Part shown: one piece after another, positions 23,287-33,975 of the stretch
How the letters are laid out: each line of letters opens with the position of its first letter
Position numbering within the stretch: the stretch's first letter is position 1
Assembly (NCBI GenBank): GCA_015680685.1
Contig: MNCI01035006.1
Coordinates: forward strand, 336,324 to 400,323
DNA: 64,000 nt
Direction: 5' to 3'
From: Gnetum montanum
Taxonomy: Eukaryota > Streptophyta > Gnetopsida > Gnetales > Gnetaceae
Translations under genes and position numbers: made by a program
Notes under the pieces: generated by a model
What the model was told of the DNA's origin: nothing
The model's database searches: none
What the model saw: only the letters and a program-made list of their open reading frames with translations

Positions 23287-23305
23287 CTAGCTCTTCCACC
23301 CTTAA
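23287..23305 (-). promoter_or_regulatory. polypurine tract (chromovirus C)
   Basis: The minus strand reads AAGGGTGGAAGAGCTAG directly before the 3' LTR start TGTAGGG. This is the position and composition expected for the plus-strand primer. Confidence 0.65.
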
Positions 23306-26300
23306 AAAAGTGAACCTAGGTGAATAAGGGAGTAGGGGTTGAAGTGATTCCTCAATAAAAGTTTCATCTCATGGACCCATATAACATCATCCACTAATTG
23401 ATCCTTCCAATGGATTAAGTAGTCATGCCTCTTCATTCCTTGAGCACTAGAAGCTTTTCTCCTCTTGAGTATGATTACCTTTCTCTCCATTGAAGGATTA
23501 GACTAATTCATAGCCCCATTTAACTCATTGATGCAATCTTGTATGGTCTTCTCATCAACTGGTTCATGATAGTACATAAGGTTTGAAATATTAAGCACAA
23601 AAGACATACAAACATTATTTGGTATATCAATCTCAAAAGCATTATCATTAATCTTGGCTTTAATTCAAAAATACCCCATATTCTTGGCTTTTAACTTTGA
23701 AAAGTTATCATCTCTCAGCCCCTTCTTCTTCAAGTACACCTAAACCAAGTTTCCAATAACAAAATTTCAATTTTTTTTATCCTCATTCCTGTTAAGGACT
23801 CTTTCTTTAGCCTTCTTCTCAATATTTGATGTTAATTGTGCATGATGATTCCTCATCTCTTACATAAAATCAATGCTAAGTTAAGCTTTCTCATTAAATG
23901 TATTCAGGGTATCTACCATCTTTGGACAAAAAAAAATAGTTTATCTCAGATGGGCTTTTACTAATAACCATATAAAAAAATTATTATATTCAAAGTCAAC
24001 ATGACATAATAAGTTCTTCCACTTGTTAGGCTATCTATCATACAAACATCTCAATATGTTTAGTAGGAATTTATTTATCACCCCCATTTGGTTATTAGAT
24101 TGTGGATGATAGATAGTAGAAAAATTTAATTTTATCTCTAAAGCTTTTAAAAGGGATCACTAACAATATTCAAAGAAATTTCATGCAACTTCACAACATG
24201 TTGGAAAAAAAAATTTGCAACATGAGAAGCATCACTCAGCTTCTTGCATGGAATGAAATGTTCCATCTTGAAGAACTTGTCCACAACAACAAAAATTACA
24301 TCATTTCCACTTTTCATTTTGGGAATACCACTTACAAAATGCATAGACATACTTTTCCATGGACCCTTGGGAATTGAAAAAGACATATAATGTCCATTCA
24401 CTTGTTTTCCTCCCTTGAACTTTTAAAATCTCAAATACTCCTTCATAACTTTAAAAGCTTCAGTTGTCATACTAGGCTAAAAATAGTGCCTACCCACAAG
24501 TTCCGATGTTTTATCCATGCTATGTAACCTACCATGCCACTACAATGCTTTTCAAATAAAAACTTTTTTCTAAAAGCATAATTAGAAACACATATCTTTA
24601 CATTCTTGAATAATAGCTCATCTTGAATATGATAGTCCCTTCATTGGTCTATCCTACTTAATAATGGCTCTTTGAGGCTCCTCCAAATTTGTCCAAAATC
24701 AACATCATGTTCATAAAAATTAGTAAAATCACTCATACCTTCAACATGACGTATGATAAAATTCACCACATGAACCCTTGATAATGCATCAACCATGACA
24801 TTAGCTTTTCTGCTTTTGTGCTTCAACATAAATTTAAATTTGTATAACTAGGCCACCCACTGCATGTGCTTTACACTAAACTTCTTGTGAAAGGTGTAGA
24901 AACTATAGTGCTTTGTAGTTTATGATTGAAGTGAATTCTTTGGACAATACTTTAAATTTCCAATGCTTGATTTCTTAAATAATAGCATACAAATCCTTCT
25001 CATATATATTATATTTTTTCTTGACTTATTTAATTTTTTAGGAAAAAAAGTAGTAGCACTACCTTCTTGTGAAAGTACCCTACCAATGGAAAGTCCACTT
25101 ACATCCATCTCCATCTAAAAAAGCTTCTAAAAAGTTGGAATTGCAAGCACCAGTTCACCTATAATCTTTTCTTTCAACAAGTCAAAGCTTCCTTGGGTTT
25201 CATTATCCCACTGCAAATCTTTATTTTTCTTCAACAAAGTAAACATAGGCCATGAAATATCACTAAAATTTTTGATAAACCATTTATAAAACCTGATAAA
25301 CCAAGGAATGATCTTTCCTCTCGAATATTCTTAGGATTTGGCAAATCTATAATAGCCCATACCTTGGTAGCTTCCATCCAAATTTGGTTTCTAGAAACCA
25401 CATACTCTAAATATGTGGTTTTCTTCTTGAAGAAATGAATTTTATTTACATTGATCACTAACTATGCCTCCTCAAATTTAAGACACACCATTCCTAAGTG
25501 ATTGAAGTCCTCTTCCTCATTATAGCTATACATCAAAATATTATCAAAAAAGATGATACAACACTTGCAAGTCAAGTCCTTCAATACATCACGCATTAAT
25601 TTCATGATTTTAGCAAGTGTATTCATGTGCCTAAATAGCATCATCAACCACTTAAAAAATCCATCCAATATCTTTAAAGATTCTTTTCATTCATTAATAG
25701 GCTTGATTCTAATTTGATGGTAACCACTCTTCAAATCAATTTTGCTAAAAATCTCTACATTGGTAAGAACATCAAGGATATCATTCATCCTTGGAATAGG
25801 AGACTTGTACTTCACTATTATCCTATTCACTACCTTGAAATAAATGCATATCCTCTATTCATTGCTATCCTTCTTTGGCACTTGCATTGCTGGAACTACT
25901 TAATGTGAAATGGATTCCCTCATGAATCCATTTGTAAGTAAATTCTCTACTTACCTTTGCAATTTTACCTATTGATTTAGTGTCATACGATAAGCTCTCT
26001 CATTTGGAATGGTAGCCATAGGAATGAAATAATTTTGATAATATACATTCCTCATTGGTGGTAATCTATCCAATTCCTCCTTGAACACCTTGGAAAATTT
26101 CTTTTTGAAGCCTAGCACACTTGTATGAAGTTCAACCTATACATCATCATAGATAGAATCAATTGTTGATATAACAACAAATAAATTTGTTTTCATCATG
26201 TTCCTTAATATATTTCCTCTCTCCTAGAAGGATTAAGAAAGTATTAAGTGAGCCTTGTTATCTCACTTGTTTAGTTGTCCTAGGAATCAACTCATGGATT

Positions 26301-26640
26301 CCATCAAATCTAGATACACTCTATACATATCTTACTTCATTAAACTAAGCACCGTTGCAAAAATTCCAAGGTCTACCAAGAATTACATCAACATAATCTA
26401 TTGGAAGAACATCTTACTTCATCACATCATGAAAATATTTAATTTTAAATTTCAAAGTACATTGTTCCCTTACCTCTTGAGAAAAATCTCTAGTTAACTA
26501 ATTCACGTTAGATGGTTTAGGATGAGGATTAGTTACCAAGCCCAATCTAGCAATTTCCTTAGAAGAAATAATATTTTCTTGGGTTTCCTTATTAATCAAC
26601 ATATGAATCCATTCCCCACTAAGCAAACATCTAGCCTAAA
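23302..26640 (-). pseudogene. chromovirus C pol: protease, RT, RNase H, integrase, chromodomain remnant
   Basis: Minus-strand motifs in order. Protease: MLINKETQENIISSKEIARLG (D-S-G lost, D to N) and VDVILGRPWNF near 26370. RT: KIDLKSGYHQIRIKP near 25700 and CIIFFDNILMYS near 25530, where the catalytic F/Y-x-D-D box has become F-F-D-N. RNase H: MDVSGLSIGRVLSQEG near 25070 and NVMVDALSRVHVV near 24780. Integrase: PWKSMSMHFVSGIPKMKSGN near 24340 (M-D-F has become M-H-F) and NIVSDPF at 24147. After the integrase C-terminus, VIILKRRKASSAQ and YLIHWKDQLVDDVIWV (23370-23480) resemble a chromodomain, which targets chromovirus integration to heterochromatin. Stops and frameshifts are numerous. Confidence 0.88.
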
Positions 26641-26659
26641 TTTGAAATAACAATTTTTT

Positions 26660-26960
26660 AGAAGGATGGTTCCCTCTATAACTTTCAAAGAGAAGGAGAA
26701 GAAATCCAAATTCAAATTTGAAGATAAGGATGGTAGCCATGAAAAAAAGATAAAGATTGATGATGAGAAGAACAAAACCAAGAATGATCAAGATAAGAGA
26801 GGCAAAGGTCAAGATAGTAGCTCATCTAAGATCCAATGCTTTAAGTATGGAGAATGAAGACACAAATAATGGAAATATCCACTTAACAAGGTATTAAAGG
26901 GAAAAGAGGTGCAAAACATAGAGGTGAAGGACACATCAAGCCAAGTGCTTTAGACAAGTA
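26660..26960 (+). pseudogene. inverted gag C-terminal segment with zinc knuckle (inside chromovirus C)
   Basis: On the plus strand, opposite to the rest of element C, the sequence reads EKEKKSKFKFEDKDGSHEKK, a charged linker, then SSSSKIQCFKYGE, a stop, RHK, a stop, and WKYPLNK. This is a CCHC knuckle in which two Cys are Tyr and two positions are stops. The minus strand of the same interval gives only a hydrophobic, unrelated reading. The flanks (gag core to the right, protease to the left) are both minus strand. A local inversion of about 300 bp is the simplest explanation; insertion of a fragment of another element is the alternative. Confidence 0.7.
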
Positions 26961-26979
26961 ATCCTAATACTCTAAAAAT

Positions 26980-27930
26980 TGAGAAAGTTTCCAAATTAAT
27001 TTATTGTCCATTCATGAGGATTATATTTTTGAATTCACTTAATTTATTTTTAGCCTTGAGTGCTAAATCTTAAGCCTCATCAAGAGTTTTTGGCTCATAA
27101 AAAGACAACTCTTGTTATATATCATTTTGAAACCTCTTAAAAGTATTAAAGCCTATTAATATTCCTTCTAGTTTACTTTAGCTTGATGGAATAGATCACA
27201 AATTTAATGTAGAATTGTTTGACTTCTTTGTCACCCTTAGGAATTTCAACATCATGATGGTCTTTTGCCTTTAATGAGACTATTCAAATTTTCTTCTCAA
27301 CTTGTATTTAATCAAATTCCAATCTTTGATGGGTTAACTACTTTGTCCTTCATATGCTTGAAACTCCTTTTTCCATCACCTAGAAGCCATACCTTTTAAT
27401 ATAGATTTAGAAATAGATAACCTCAAGTTATTTAGCAATTCTTCCAACTCAAAGTACTTATCAAGTTTCTTTAGCTAACTTGAAAAAGCATTGATGTCAT
27501 CTACATCATTAAATTTCTTTAACTCAACCTATGGAAGTCTAGCAACATTACATAATGCTCTTACAAGTCTTGAGTCATCTTCCTTATCATGCTTGCTAAG
27601 AAAAGAAGTAGTTACCACTATTCAAGCCCTTGGGATTCTCATCTAAGAAATAAGATTTCCTCCAATTGGAATCCTTGGTTAATGGGTTTTTACACTCGCA
27701 TAGCTAGATTGTCCTTTCTTATCATCCACTGCATCTTTACTAGGATGTGAAACTTTGTTATTTGAACATGAATGATGATCATCTCTACATGTCTGAATAC
27801 AGCTAGGATTGAAAATTTTGTCTACCTTTGTGCTAATTTCATTCAACCAAGAAACCATCATTTGGAAGGTAGACTTCATGCTTTCCATGTCTCTATTCAT
27901 GGCTTGAACATATTTCTTCTTTGGTGTCAT
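26980..27930 (-). pseudogene. chromovirus C gag core
   Basis: The ATG at 27930 reads MTPKKKYVQAMNRDMESMK, followed by a short helical N-terminus. The core contains LPXVELKKFNDVDDINAF, LEELLNNLRLSISKSILKG, WKKEFQAYEG and WNLIKYKLRRKF, matching the retrotransposon gag domain (A-x-x-W-W then W-x-x-F/L-K-x-x-F). It ends with LDEA and DLALKAKNKLSEFKN near 27030-27070, the usual end of the capsid part in gypsy elements. Several stops are present. The knuckle that should follow is in the inverted segment at 26660-26960. Confidence 0.78.
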
Positions 27931-27975
27931 CTAAAATTGACAAAATCCTTAATAAAATATAAGAAACAATTAATA

Positions 27976-27997
27976 CAAGGTTCTAATACTGATATTA
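27976..27997 (-). promoter_or_regulatory. primer-binding site, tRNA-iMet type (chromovirus C), decayed
   Basis: The minus strand reads TAATATCAGTATTAGAACCTTG, a degraded form of TTGGTATCAGAACCTTG with a few inserted bases. It lies about 15 bp inside the 5' LTR end, between the LTR and the gag start. Confidence 0.5.
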
Positions 27998-28011
27998 AAG
28001 CTAGATTTGGT

Positions 28012-28950
28012 TGACTCCAATATTATATCACCTTCTAACACTAAATTTAAATATTACAAAAGGATAATTAATTTGCTAGAAAATGAGAAAACTTGCTATC
28101 TTTAATTATTCAAAGAGTAGATTGCAATAGGTTTCTACAACCCACAATACATCCAAAACCTCTTAAAACACTCAAATAATGTTGTAGAGCATGAGGCTCT
28201 TTAACCATACAATGGCTATTATTAATGCAAGACACACAACTAATAGAGAGTTTCTCCCATAATCCATGACTGAGATCTCAACTCAAAATACTCAAGAGAT
28301 AGCAAGTCAATCTTACTCTATTAACCAAGAGTTACAAACATACTCATGTAATCTTCACATATGTCCTCTTGACATCTCATGACATTGTACTTACATCTCT
28401 TTCTATGGTACAAGCATGAAATACAATCCATATTTATTAATAAAACAAGATAAAAATCTTAGGATACCTTCCTCAAACTCAACTTGGAGTTTGCAAGCTA
28501 TTTTTATCTTTTTTGACCTTATCTTTGATTTTTCCAAACTTGGAATAGTGATTTTAGAAGTTTTCATACCCCTTTGAATCATCTTTGGTGTTTCCAAGAT
28601 GTCTCCCTATGAAGCTATTTATTATTGGTGAGACATCTTACTTCTGGTTGAGATGTCTTGCATTATAGCTAAGATGTTTTAGTACTTTTGAAGATGTTTC
28701 AGATAAGGTTTCTCCATACTTGTGAGACATCTTATATGATGGTTGAGACATCTCATGAATTTTCAAGATGTCTCATATAAGACATTTGTGAAAATTTTAG
28801 ACATTTTCTATCTCCTAAGACATCTCTCCTAAGATCCTAGATCTCAGACATGATGACTCCAAGACCTTGAAGGTATTTTCATGGAGCCTAAAACCTATAA
28901 AAATACACTTGTAGGAAAAGAACAAGGGAATTGAAAGAATTGTCCCTACA
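28012..28950 (-). repeat. 5' LTR of chromovirus C
   Basis: It aligns with the 3' LTR at 22345-23286. Its minus-strand start reads TGTAGGGACAATTC. It has the same series of AGACATCT and GAGATGTCT words between about 28590 and 28850. The right flank begins CTAATAAAT; I could not match this to the left flank as a target-site duplication. Confidence 0.85.
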
Positions 28951-29049
28951 CTAATAAATCTAGAAATTACAAAATCTATAGAATCAACATCTTCCCAAGT
29001 TTCATCAAAACTTGAAAACCCTTTCCTTTGGATTAGGAGAAGGATTAGG

Positions 29050-29760
29050 CTTTGCTCTTATTTAACAGTGCCATCATTAATTTTTACTTTTTATTGAAGA
29101 GCTTCTTGTAAAGAGAAGAAGAATAGTCTCTCCATAAAAAAAAATGAAAGAAACAATTAATAATAAAAAATAAATTACAACAAAAGCTAATAGCTTTTCC
29201 AACTTAAGCCCATAAAACAAAATGAAATTAATATTGCACGAAATGAATTAATTGTTCAATCTTCATTGGAAGCTTTCCTAGGTGAAGGTGTAACTAAAAA
29301 ACATCTTTGAGAATTTGATAGTGAACTTCTAAAGAGATATGATAGTTATGGTCTTGCTACCAAAAAATAAATACACAATGAAGTTTTCAAATAAAATAGA
29401 GAATTAGTGGTTGAATTTACTTCCAAATACAAAGAAAGAAATTACAAAAAGTACATTGATCATTAAGAATGGTATCATTGGTATTTGGTTGAAAGTATTT
29501 GTAAATTCTAGATGTCCATTTCCACGCATGTTGTGCAACAAGATACTTAAAAAAAATATGTAAAAGTGAATCTTCTATTCCATAAAGAGGACATTGAGGA
29601 GAAGCAATTCCCATATATTGAAGATGAGTACTGATAGGAAGATCTTAATGTATAGAGATCATAAAAAGTTTAAATTTTTTTAAAAATATCTTCCATTTTT
29701 TTATTGAAAATTATAGTGATAATTACATTCTCAAAGGATAATGAAATTCTCTATTAATAC
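29050..29760 (-). pseudogene. LINE (non-LTR) fragment: RT zinc-binding domain (K2)
   Basis: The minus strand reads KIFLKKFKLFMISIH, a stop, DLPISTHLQYMGIASPQC, then PLYGIEDSLLHIFFKYLVAQ and HAWKW (29614 down to 29500). This is the zf-RVT domain at the C-terminus of plant LINE reverse transcriptases: C-P-x-C-x-x-x-x-E-S-x-x-H-x-F-x-x-C. Here the second and last Cys are Tyr, so zinc binding is lost. Further left I cannot read an RNase H domain. The fragment touches the chromovirus C LTR region on its left. Confidence 0.72.
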
Positions 29761-29849
29761 AATTTATACCAAAGAGGATAGAATATCACTAGTTTGATAT
29801 TACCATTTTTTGGATGGTTGAAACATATATGTATATGGATATGTGTAAA

Positions 29850-29852
<3 letters not shown>

Positions 29853-29898
<46 letters not shown>
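29853..29898. repeat. (AG)n microsatellite
   Basis: About 22 uninterrupted AG dinucleotides. It is the cleanest simple repeat in the window and likely length-polymorphic. Confidence 0.97.
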
Positions 29899-29901
<3 letters not shown>

Positions 29902-29968
29902 TATGGAAGAGAGTATGCATGGATGATTTTTTGGAAAGAGATGGTATGATTGAGTAATTTCAAGAAGG

Positions 29969-30199
29969 GAGTACATGTTCTCAATGATGACTCTAAATAG
30001 GGAGTATATGTTTCTGATAGTAGCTTTGAGTAAGGAGCATATGTTCTTGATGACAACTCTAAGTAGGAAGTATATGTTCCTAAATATGAATTTAAGTATG
30101 AAGCATACAATTTCTATTATGATTCTAAGTAGGTAGCATGCATTCTTCGATTGTGACTTTGAGTATGATGCACAAATTTCTACCCTATTTTTGAGAAGG
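29969..30199. repeat. 33-bp minisatellite, seven units
   Basis: Units start at 29969, 30002, 30035, 30068, 30101, 30134 and 30167, exactly 33 bp apart, with the pattern GAGTATATGTTC...GATGACTCTAAGTAGG. Since 33 is a multiple of three, the minus strand keeps an open frame with an 11-residue repeat (TYTSYLELSSR, TYAPYSKLLSE, TYTPYLESSLR). I regard the frame as a by-product of the period. The (AG)n tract lies 70 bp to the left. Confidence 0.9.
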
Positions 30200-30679
30200 A
30201 ATTACAACTACTTTCAAGGAAGGGAATGTTTCAAGTTTCTAAAATGAAGTCATAGCTTTTGGAAATCATAGTATTACTTATTTAAAAAAATAAGAATGTA
30301 AAATAGGCTTGGTTAGAGCCAATGGATCTAAGGATAGTCTAATTTTATGGAATAAAGAATCAATATATTCCCCCTCTATTAAGAAGTCTTAGGTAATTAT
30401 CATAGTAAGGCTAAAGTCCAAAAGAGCATTGACCATGCTAGTATTAAACTACCACTAAGCATAAGAAGTGAGTTCTCCAAGTTATAAATTAGTCTTCCCT
30501 TAGATGTAGAGGATAAACTTTACACTCCTACATATCTACCAGAGGTAAAGAAAATGGCTCACATGTAAGGTTAGTAGATTTTGGTCAAGGTATAAAGGTT
30601 AGTACTATTTACATGAAAAAGACTAAGCCTTTTATTCATTAATTTATGTTGCACAAGCATTATTGGTGAAGACCTAATA
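30200..30679. other. non-coding stretch, nothing recognised
   Basis: AT-rich sequence without protein similarity, repeats or regulatory motifs that I can support. Confidence 0.6.
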
Positions 30680-31538
30680 AGTTAACTATGTTAATGCATG
30701 GCTATTAATGCAACCTCTTTGATGCATCCTTGGATGCATTGGTACATATGCATCAACAATAATTTTCTCAAAGCCTATATAAGTGCACACACCAGTTGCA
30801 TTTAGGGTACCTTTGGTCATTCTCATAGTGAAGCTCTTATAGTTTTCTTTCATAGGACTTAGTGAAATTTCCCTTTGAGTGCCCACAACATGAATTAAAT
30901 TAATTGTATACAGTTTTATTTGAGTGTAAGATGTACCTAGACATTGCTGCATAATAGAAATAATATTGAGATTTCTTCTCTCCATTTTAGCACTTGGATT
31001 AGCATTAAGTTTACTTACAAGTATTTTACATTACATAAAGTTTACTTTCCTATAATTACATGTTTAACATTTTATTCCACAGTAACATAAGTATGACCAC
31101 TTTGAGCATAATATACTAACACATAGTGATTTTAGTAGTGAATACCTAGTATGCCTAGTTGTAAACACTTGCTAACCTAGTTGCATTAGCATAAGTTTAA
31201 GATGTGTCTAGAAAGTGGGAACAGATACTCTATATTTAGAATAGTTAGTTGTTAATTAGTTAAAGTTTAATATTTGAATTACTTCTTATCTTAATACTTT
31301 TAAAGATAAACAATCATAAAAAATTAGAAATACAAATATCTTACACCTCAATCACACCTCACCATACAGATCAAATTAATACAAGTGATGATTTACAAAA
31401 ATAATGAATAGTAATCTCATGTTTGATTATCTAGAACATAGGCCACTTAGGTAGAAGGTATCCATGAAATTTGACCAAGTTACATGTACACTCTTGTGCT
31501 TCATATGGGTGGACATAGGAAATACCCACTTCTCATCA
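30680..31538 (+). repeat. LTR of gypsy element E (5' LTR)
   Basis: It shares the family blocks AGTGAAGCTCTTATAGTTTT, GAGTGCCCACAACATG, AGTATGACCACTTTGAGCA and TTTAAGATGTGTCTAGAAAGTGGGA with the solo LTR at 10.1-10.9 kb, in the same order. TATA is CCTATATAAG at 30774-30783. Just upstream, 30733-30754, is a GATGCAT...ATGCATC palindrome around GGTACA, matching the GTAC-centred U3 palindromes of LTR B in design but not in sequence. The 3' end CTTCTCATCA abuts a primer-binding site. Confidence 0.78.
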
Positions 31539-31557
31539 TTGGCATCGGTGATGGGGA
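31539..31557 (+). promoter_or_regulatory. gypsy-type primer-binding site (element E)
   Basis: It reads TTGGCATCGGTGATGGGGA against the consensus TTGGCGCCGTTGCCGGGGA; most differences are transitions. It starts right after the LTR end. Confidence 0.75.
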
Positions 31558-31599
31558 TGACTTTAGCTATGTGAACTAAGTTCTTTTGATAGTAAAATC

Positions 31600-33000
31600 G
31601 TCAAAGAGTCATTGTAGAAATATAATGTATCATTCTTAGAAAAAATAATATTTTATTCCATGCATATTACAAAAGTACAAACTAAAAATATCTTCTTCTC
31701 ATGGGCTGATTTTCCACCTCCTAATGATCATAGCAAGCAACATGATAGAACTAGGAGAAATATTAATGAGATACCTCAATAATTGAAGGTTTTCTATGGT
31801 CATCCAAATCCTTACTATCTAAATTTCACTTTCATACTTTTCCAAAATGAGTAGCTATGCTAGAGAGACTTGGAGGATAATCTGGTTTTGCCTTTTGATC
31901 ATGTTATTTCCTCAATATTAATGGCATTACTAATGAAGTTGGGCTTGAACTAGTAGGCCCAAAATACCAAGTAAAGGAACATCTCTCTAGATACTCTTAG
32001 CCAACAAAAGCCCAACTTAGAAAAGATAAACTCATGGAGGTCCACCATGAAGCCTTGAAGAGCAAGAAGGTCATAGTTTTTCTAACCTCACAATCAAAGG
32101 AGGATACTAAAATTCCATGAAGGAAATCCTAGCACTAATATCCTCATCTCTTTGGTGAGGGTAACTCATCAATGGTTACATTCAACCTTGGCAAGTATCT
32201 AAGAAAAGGAAAGAACTGATCCATAATCAAGTAACCTCAATGTGAATGTCCCCTAATTATTTACCAAAACAACAACCAAGGGACCAAAGGAGGAGGACAA
32301 GCCAAAATAACTCTCATAGTCCTCCATCCTTATCATCCTCTTTATTGTCAAGCTTTGACAAGTGGGAATGTGATCGAGACCAAAGGAGAAATGATTGAGG
32401 CTAAGATGAAGAAGACAAAAGACACAATCATAGAGATGAGAGGAGGAAACATAGACAATGATAAGAAGGTAAAGAAGATCATTAGGAAACAAGTTATAAA
32501 AGCCATATCATAGAATATATGGTCATGATATGAACCATCATAAAAATGATGACTATGATGAATCATTAATTTCTACTAGAAGCATGATAAAAATATTAGA
32601 GACACTTCATATTCTTATGAGGCATCAAAGACATATATGAATTAAATGGATGGATATGAATAAAATTCATAAGTTTGAAGGAGGTTATAGTGCTAATCCA
32701 CAACATCACTTGAAAGTCTTCCATGATGGTTATGCCTTGCAAAATATTGAGAATGGTTGGAAAAAGCTTAAACTATTCCCTAGGAAACTCATCAAAGAAG
32801 TTGAAAGTTGGTACAAATCTTTGGAACTGAAATCTATTTGTAGATGGAGTACAATATTGGATATATTTAATAATAAATATTAAATATATTACAAGATGTC
32901 CAACTTGAGGAAACAAATTCAAGGGTGAAAACAAGACAACCACAAATCCCTTGATGTAGCCTTAGGAAGGTACTAATCTCTTTTACATTGATGCCTAGGG
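31600..33000 (+). pseudogene. gypsy E gag remnant (same lineage as element B)
   Basis: After a decayed N-terminal part (31.7-32.6 kb) the core is readable from 32650: MDMNKIHKFEGGYSANPQ, FHDGYALQNIENGWKKLKLF and ESWYKSLELKSICRWSTI, then QDNHKSLDVALGRY near 32935-32975. Element B has the same blocks on the other strand (NIPHFEGGY, ALQNIENEWQKLKLFPR, ESWYQSLERETI, NHEPLDAAMARYY). This is the retrotransposon gag domain, forming the particle shell. The frame stops at about 33000, where a solo LTR of family L begins; protease and pol are not seen after it. Confidence 0.82.
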
Positions 33001-33019
33001 CACGTGTAATGATGGAAAA

Positions 33020-33965
33020 ATTTGGTGCTAAAGGATCAAAAATTTTTAGATGAAATAGTTTCTAGCACTAGGAGGGACTCCACATAACTTCTTGGACCAA
33101 AATCCATTTTCTTATTTTTTTTCTATTCCTACATTCACTTGTTAGCTTGTTTCACACATCAAAAAATTGTTTTGGTTTTCCCAAAACCCTAGGATGTAGA
33201 CTTGTCGCTAATTTTATTCAAAAAAGAAAAAATTTTTTCTCTTTCATTTTTACTTGTAGTATGCAACACTGCACTTGTGAACTACATTTAACGATTAAAA
33301 AAATTAATTTCTACACTTGTAATACATACTAGTACTTCATTTCTTTCACTTTACAATAGAAAAATTATTTTTTTCCAGTGTAGTGTACAACATTGCCACA
33401 ACACATTGCACTACCTTTACAATTGTAGTACACACCACAACCTCTATTTTTACCATTTGCAATTTGCATTTTTTTGGCTATTTCTCTTTTGTATGTTAGA
33501 AAAATTTGAAACAAAAATTTTAGAAAATTATTACTTTGCAATTGCAACGTATTTAAGGCCTATTCATTCCACACACTATAGCTTCAATAGGCTATAGCTT
33601 CATAGGCTATAACTTCGTAAGCTATAGCTTCACAGGCTATAGTCTCACATGCTACAACTTCCACATGCTATAGCTTCACATGCTATAGATCCACATGCTA
33701 CAACTTCCACAAACTCTGTAGTTTCACACATTGAAACTCCCAAATGCTGTGTAGTTCAACATGTTGAAACTCCCAAATGCTGTGTAGTTCAACATGTTGA
33801 AACTCCCACAGGCTATGTAGTTTCACACATTGAAACTTTCACATGTTGTGCAGTTTTACATGCTGTGAAGCTTACAACTTTCTTAAAATAAAAATTTAAA
33901 ATTTTAAAAAATTAATTAAAAGAAAACCTCAAAACCTTTACCATAATTGGCCAATTATTTGATCT
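33020..33965 (-). repeat. family L LTR, copy L3 (solo, inserted in element E)
   Basis: The plus-strand left edge (TTGGTGCTAAAGGATCAAAAATTTTTAG...ATAGTTTCTAG) resembles the edges of L1 at 40233 and L2 at 44704. A TATA-like TTAAATA (minus strand) lies near 33550, and two tandem arrays fill the region upstream of it (33577-33880). That order fits an LTR on the minus strand. No internal domain follows on either side, so it is probably solo. The outer edge is approximate. Confidence 0.5.
33577..33880. repeat. two adjoining tandem arrays, 15-16 bp and 33 bp
   Basis: From 33577 to 33708 nine units of GCTATAGCTTCACAT type repeat every 15-16 bp. From about 33709 to 33880 about four and a half units of CTGTGTAGTTCAACATGTTGAAACTCC type repeat every 33 bp. 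Each 33-bp unit contains a TTCAACATGTTGAA or TTTCACACATTGAAA partial palindrome. The arrays share the words CTATGTAG and CACATG, so the longer unit may have grown from the shorter one. Confidence 0.88.
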
Positions 33966-33975
33966 AACATCTTTT

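Larger units (their letters stand above)
22345..28950 (-). mobile_element. complete but dead Ty3/gypsy chromovirus (element C)
   Basis: Two similar LTRs in the same orientation flank an internal region. On the minus strand this reads PBS, gag, protease, RT, RNase H, integrase and a chromodomain remnant, then a polypurine tract: the full order of a plant chromovirus. By eye the LTRs agree at roughly 85 percent over a 100-base sample, which implies an old insertion. The zinc-knuckle part of gag is on the opposite strand (26660-26960). No target-site duplication is evident. LINE fragments lie on both sides, but their internal order shows they are not one split LINE. Confidence 0.9.

Noticed and set aside
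22345-28950. Chromovirus C as a potentially active element
   Set aside because: Protease Asp, the second RT Asp and two integrase acids are lost, stops are frequent, and the LTRs have diverged visibly.
33649-33891. Plus-strand open frame with repeated peptide VVQHVETPKCC
   Set aside because: It is produced entirely by the 15-bp and 33-bp tandem arrays, whose periods are multiples of three. No start context or homologue supports it.
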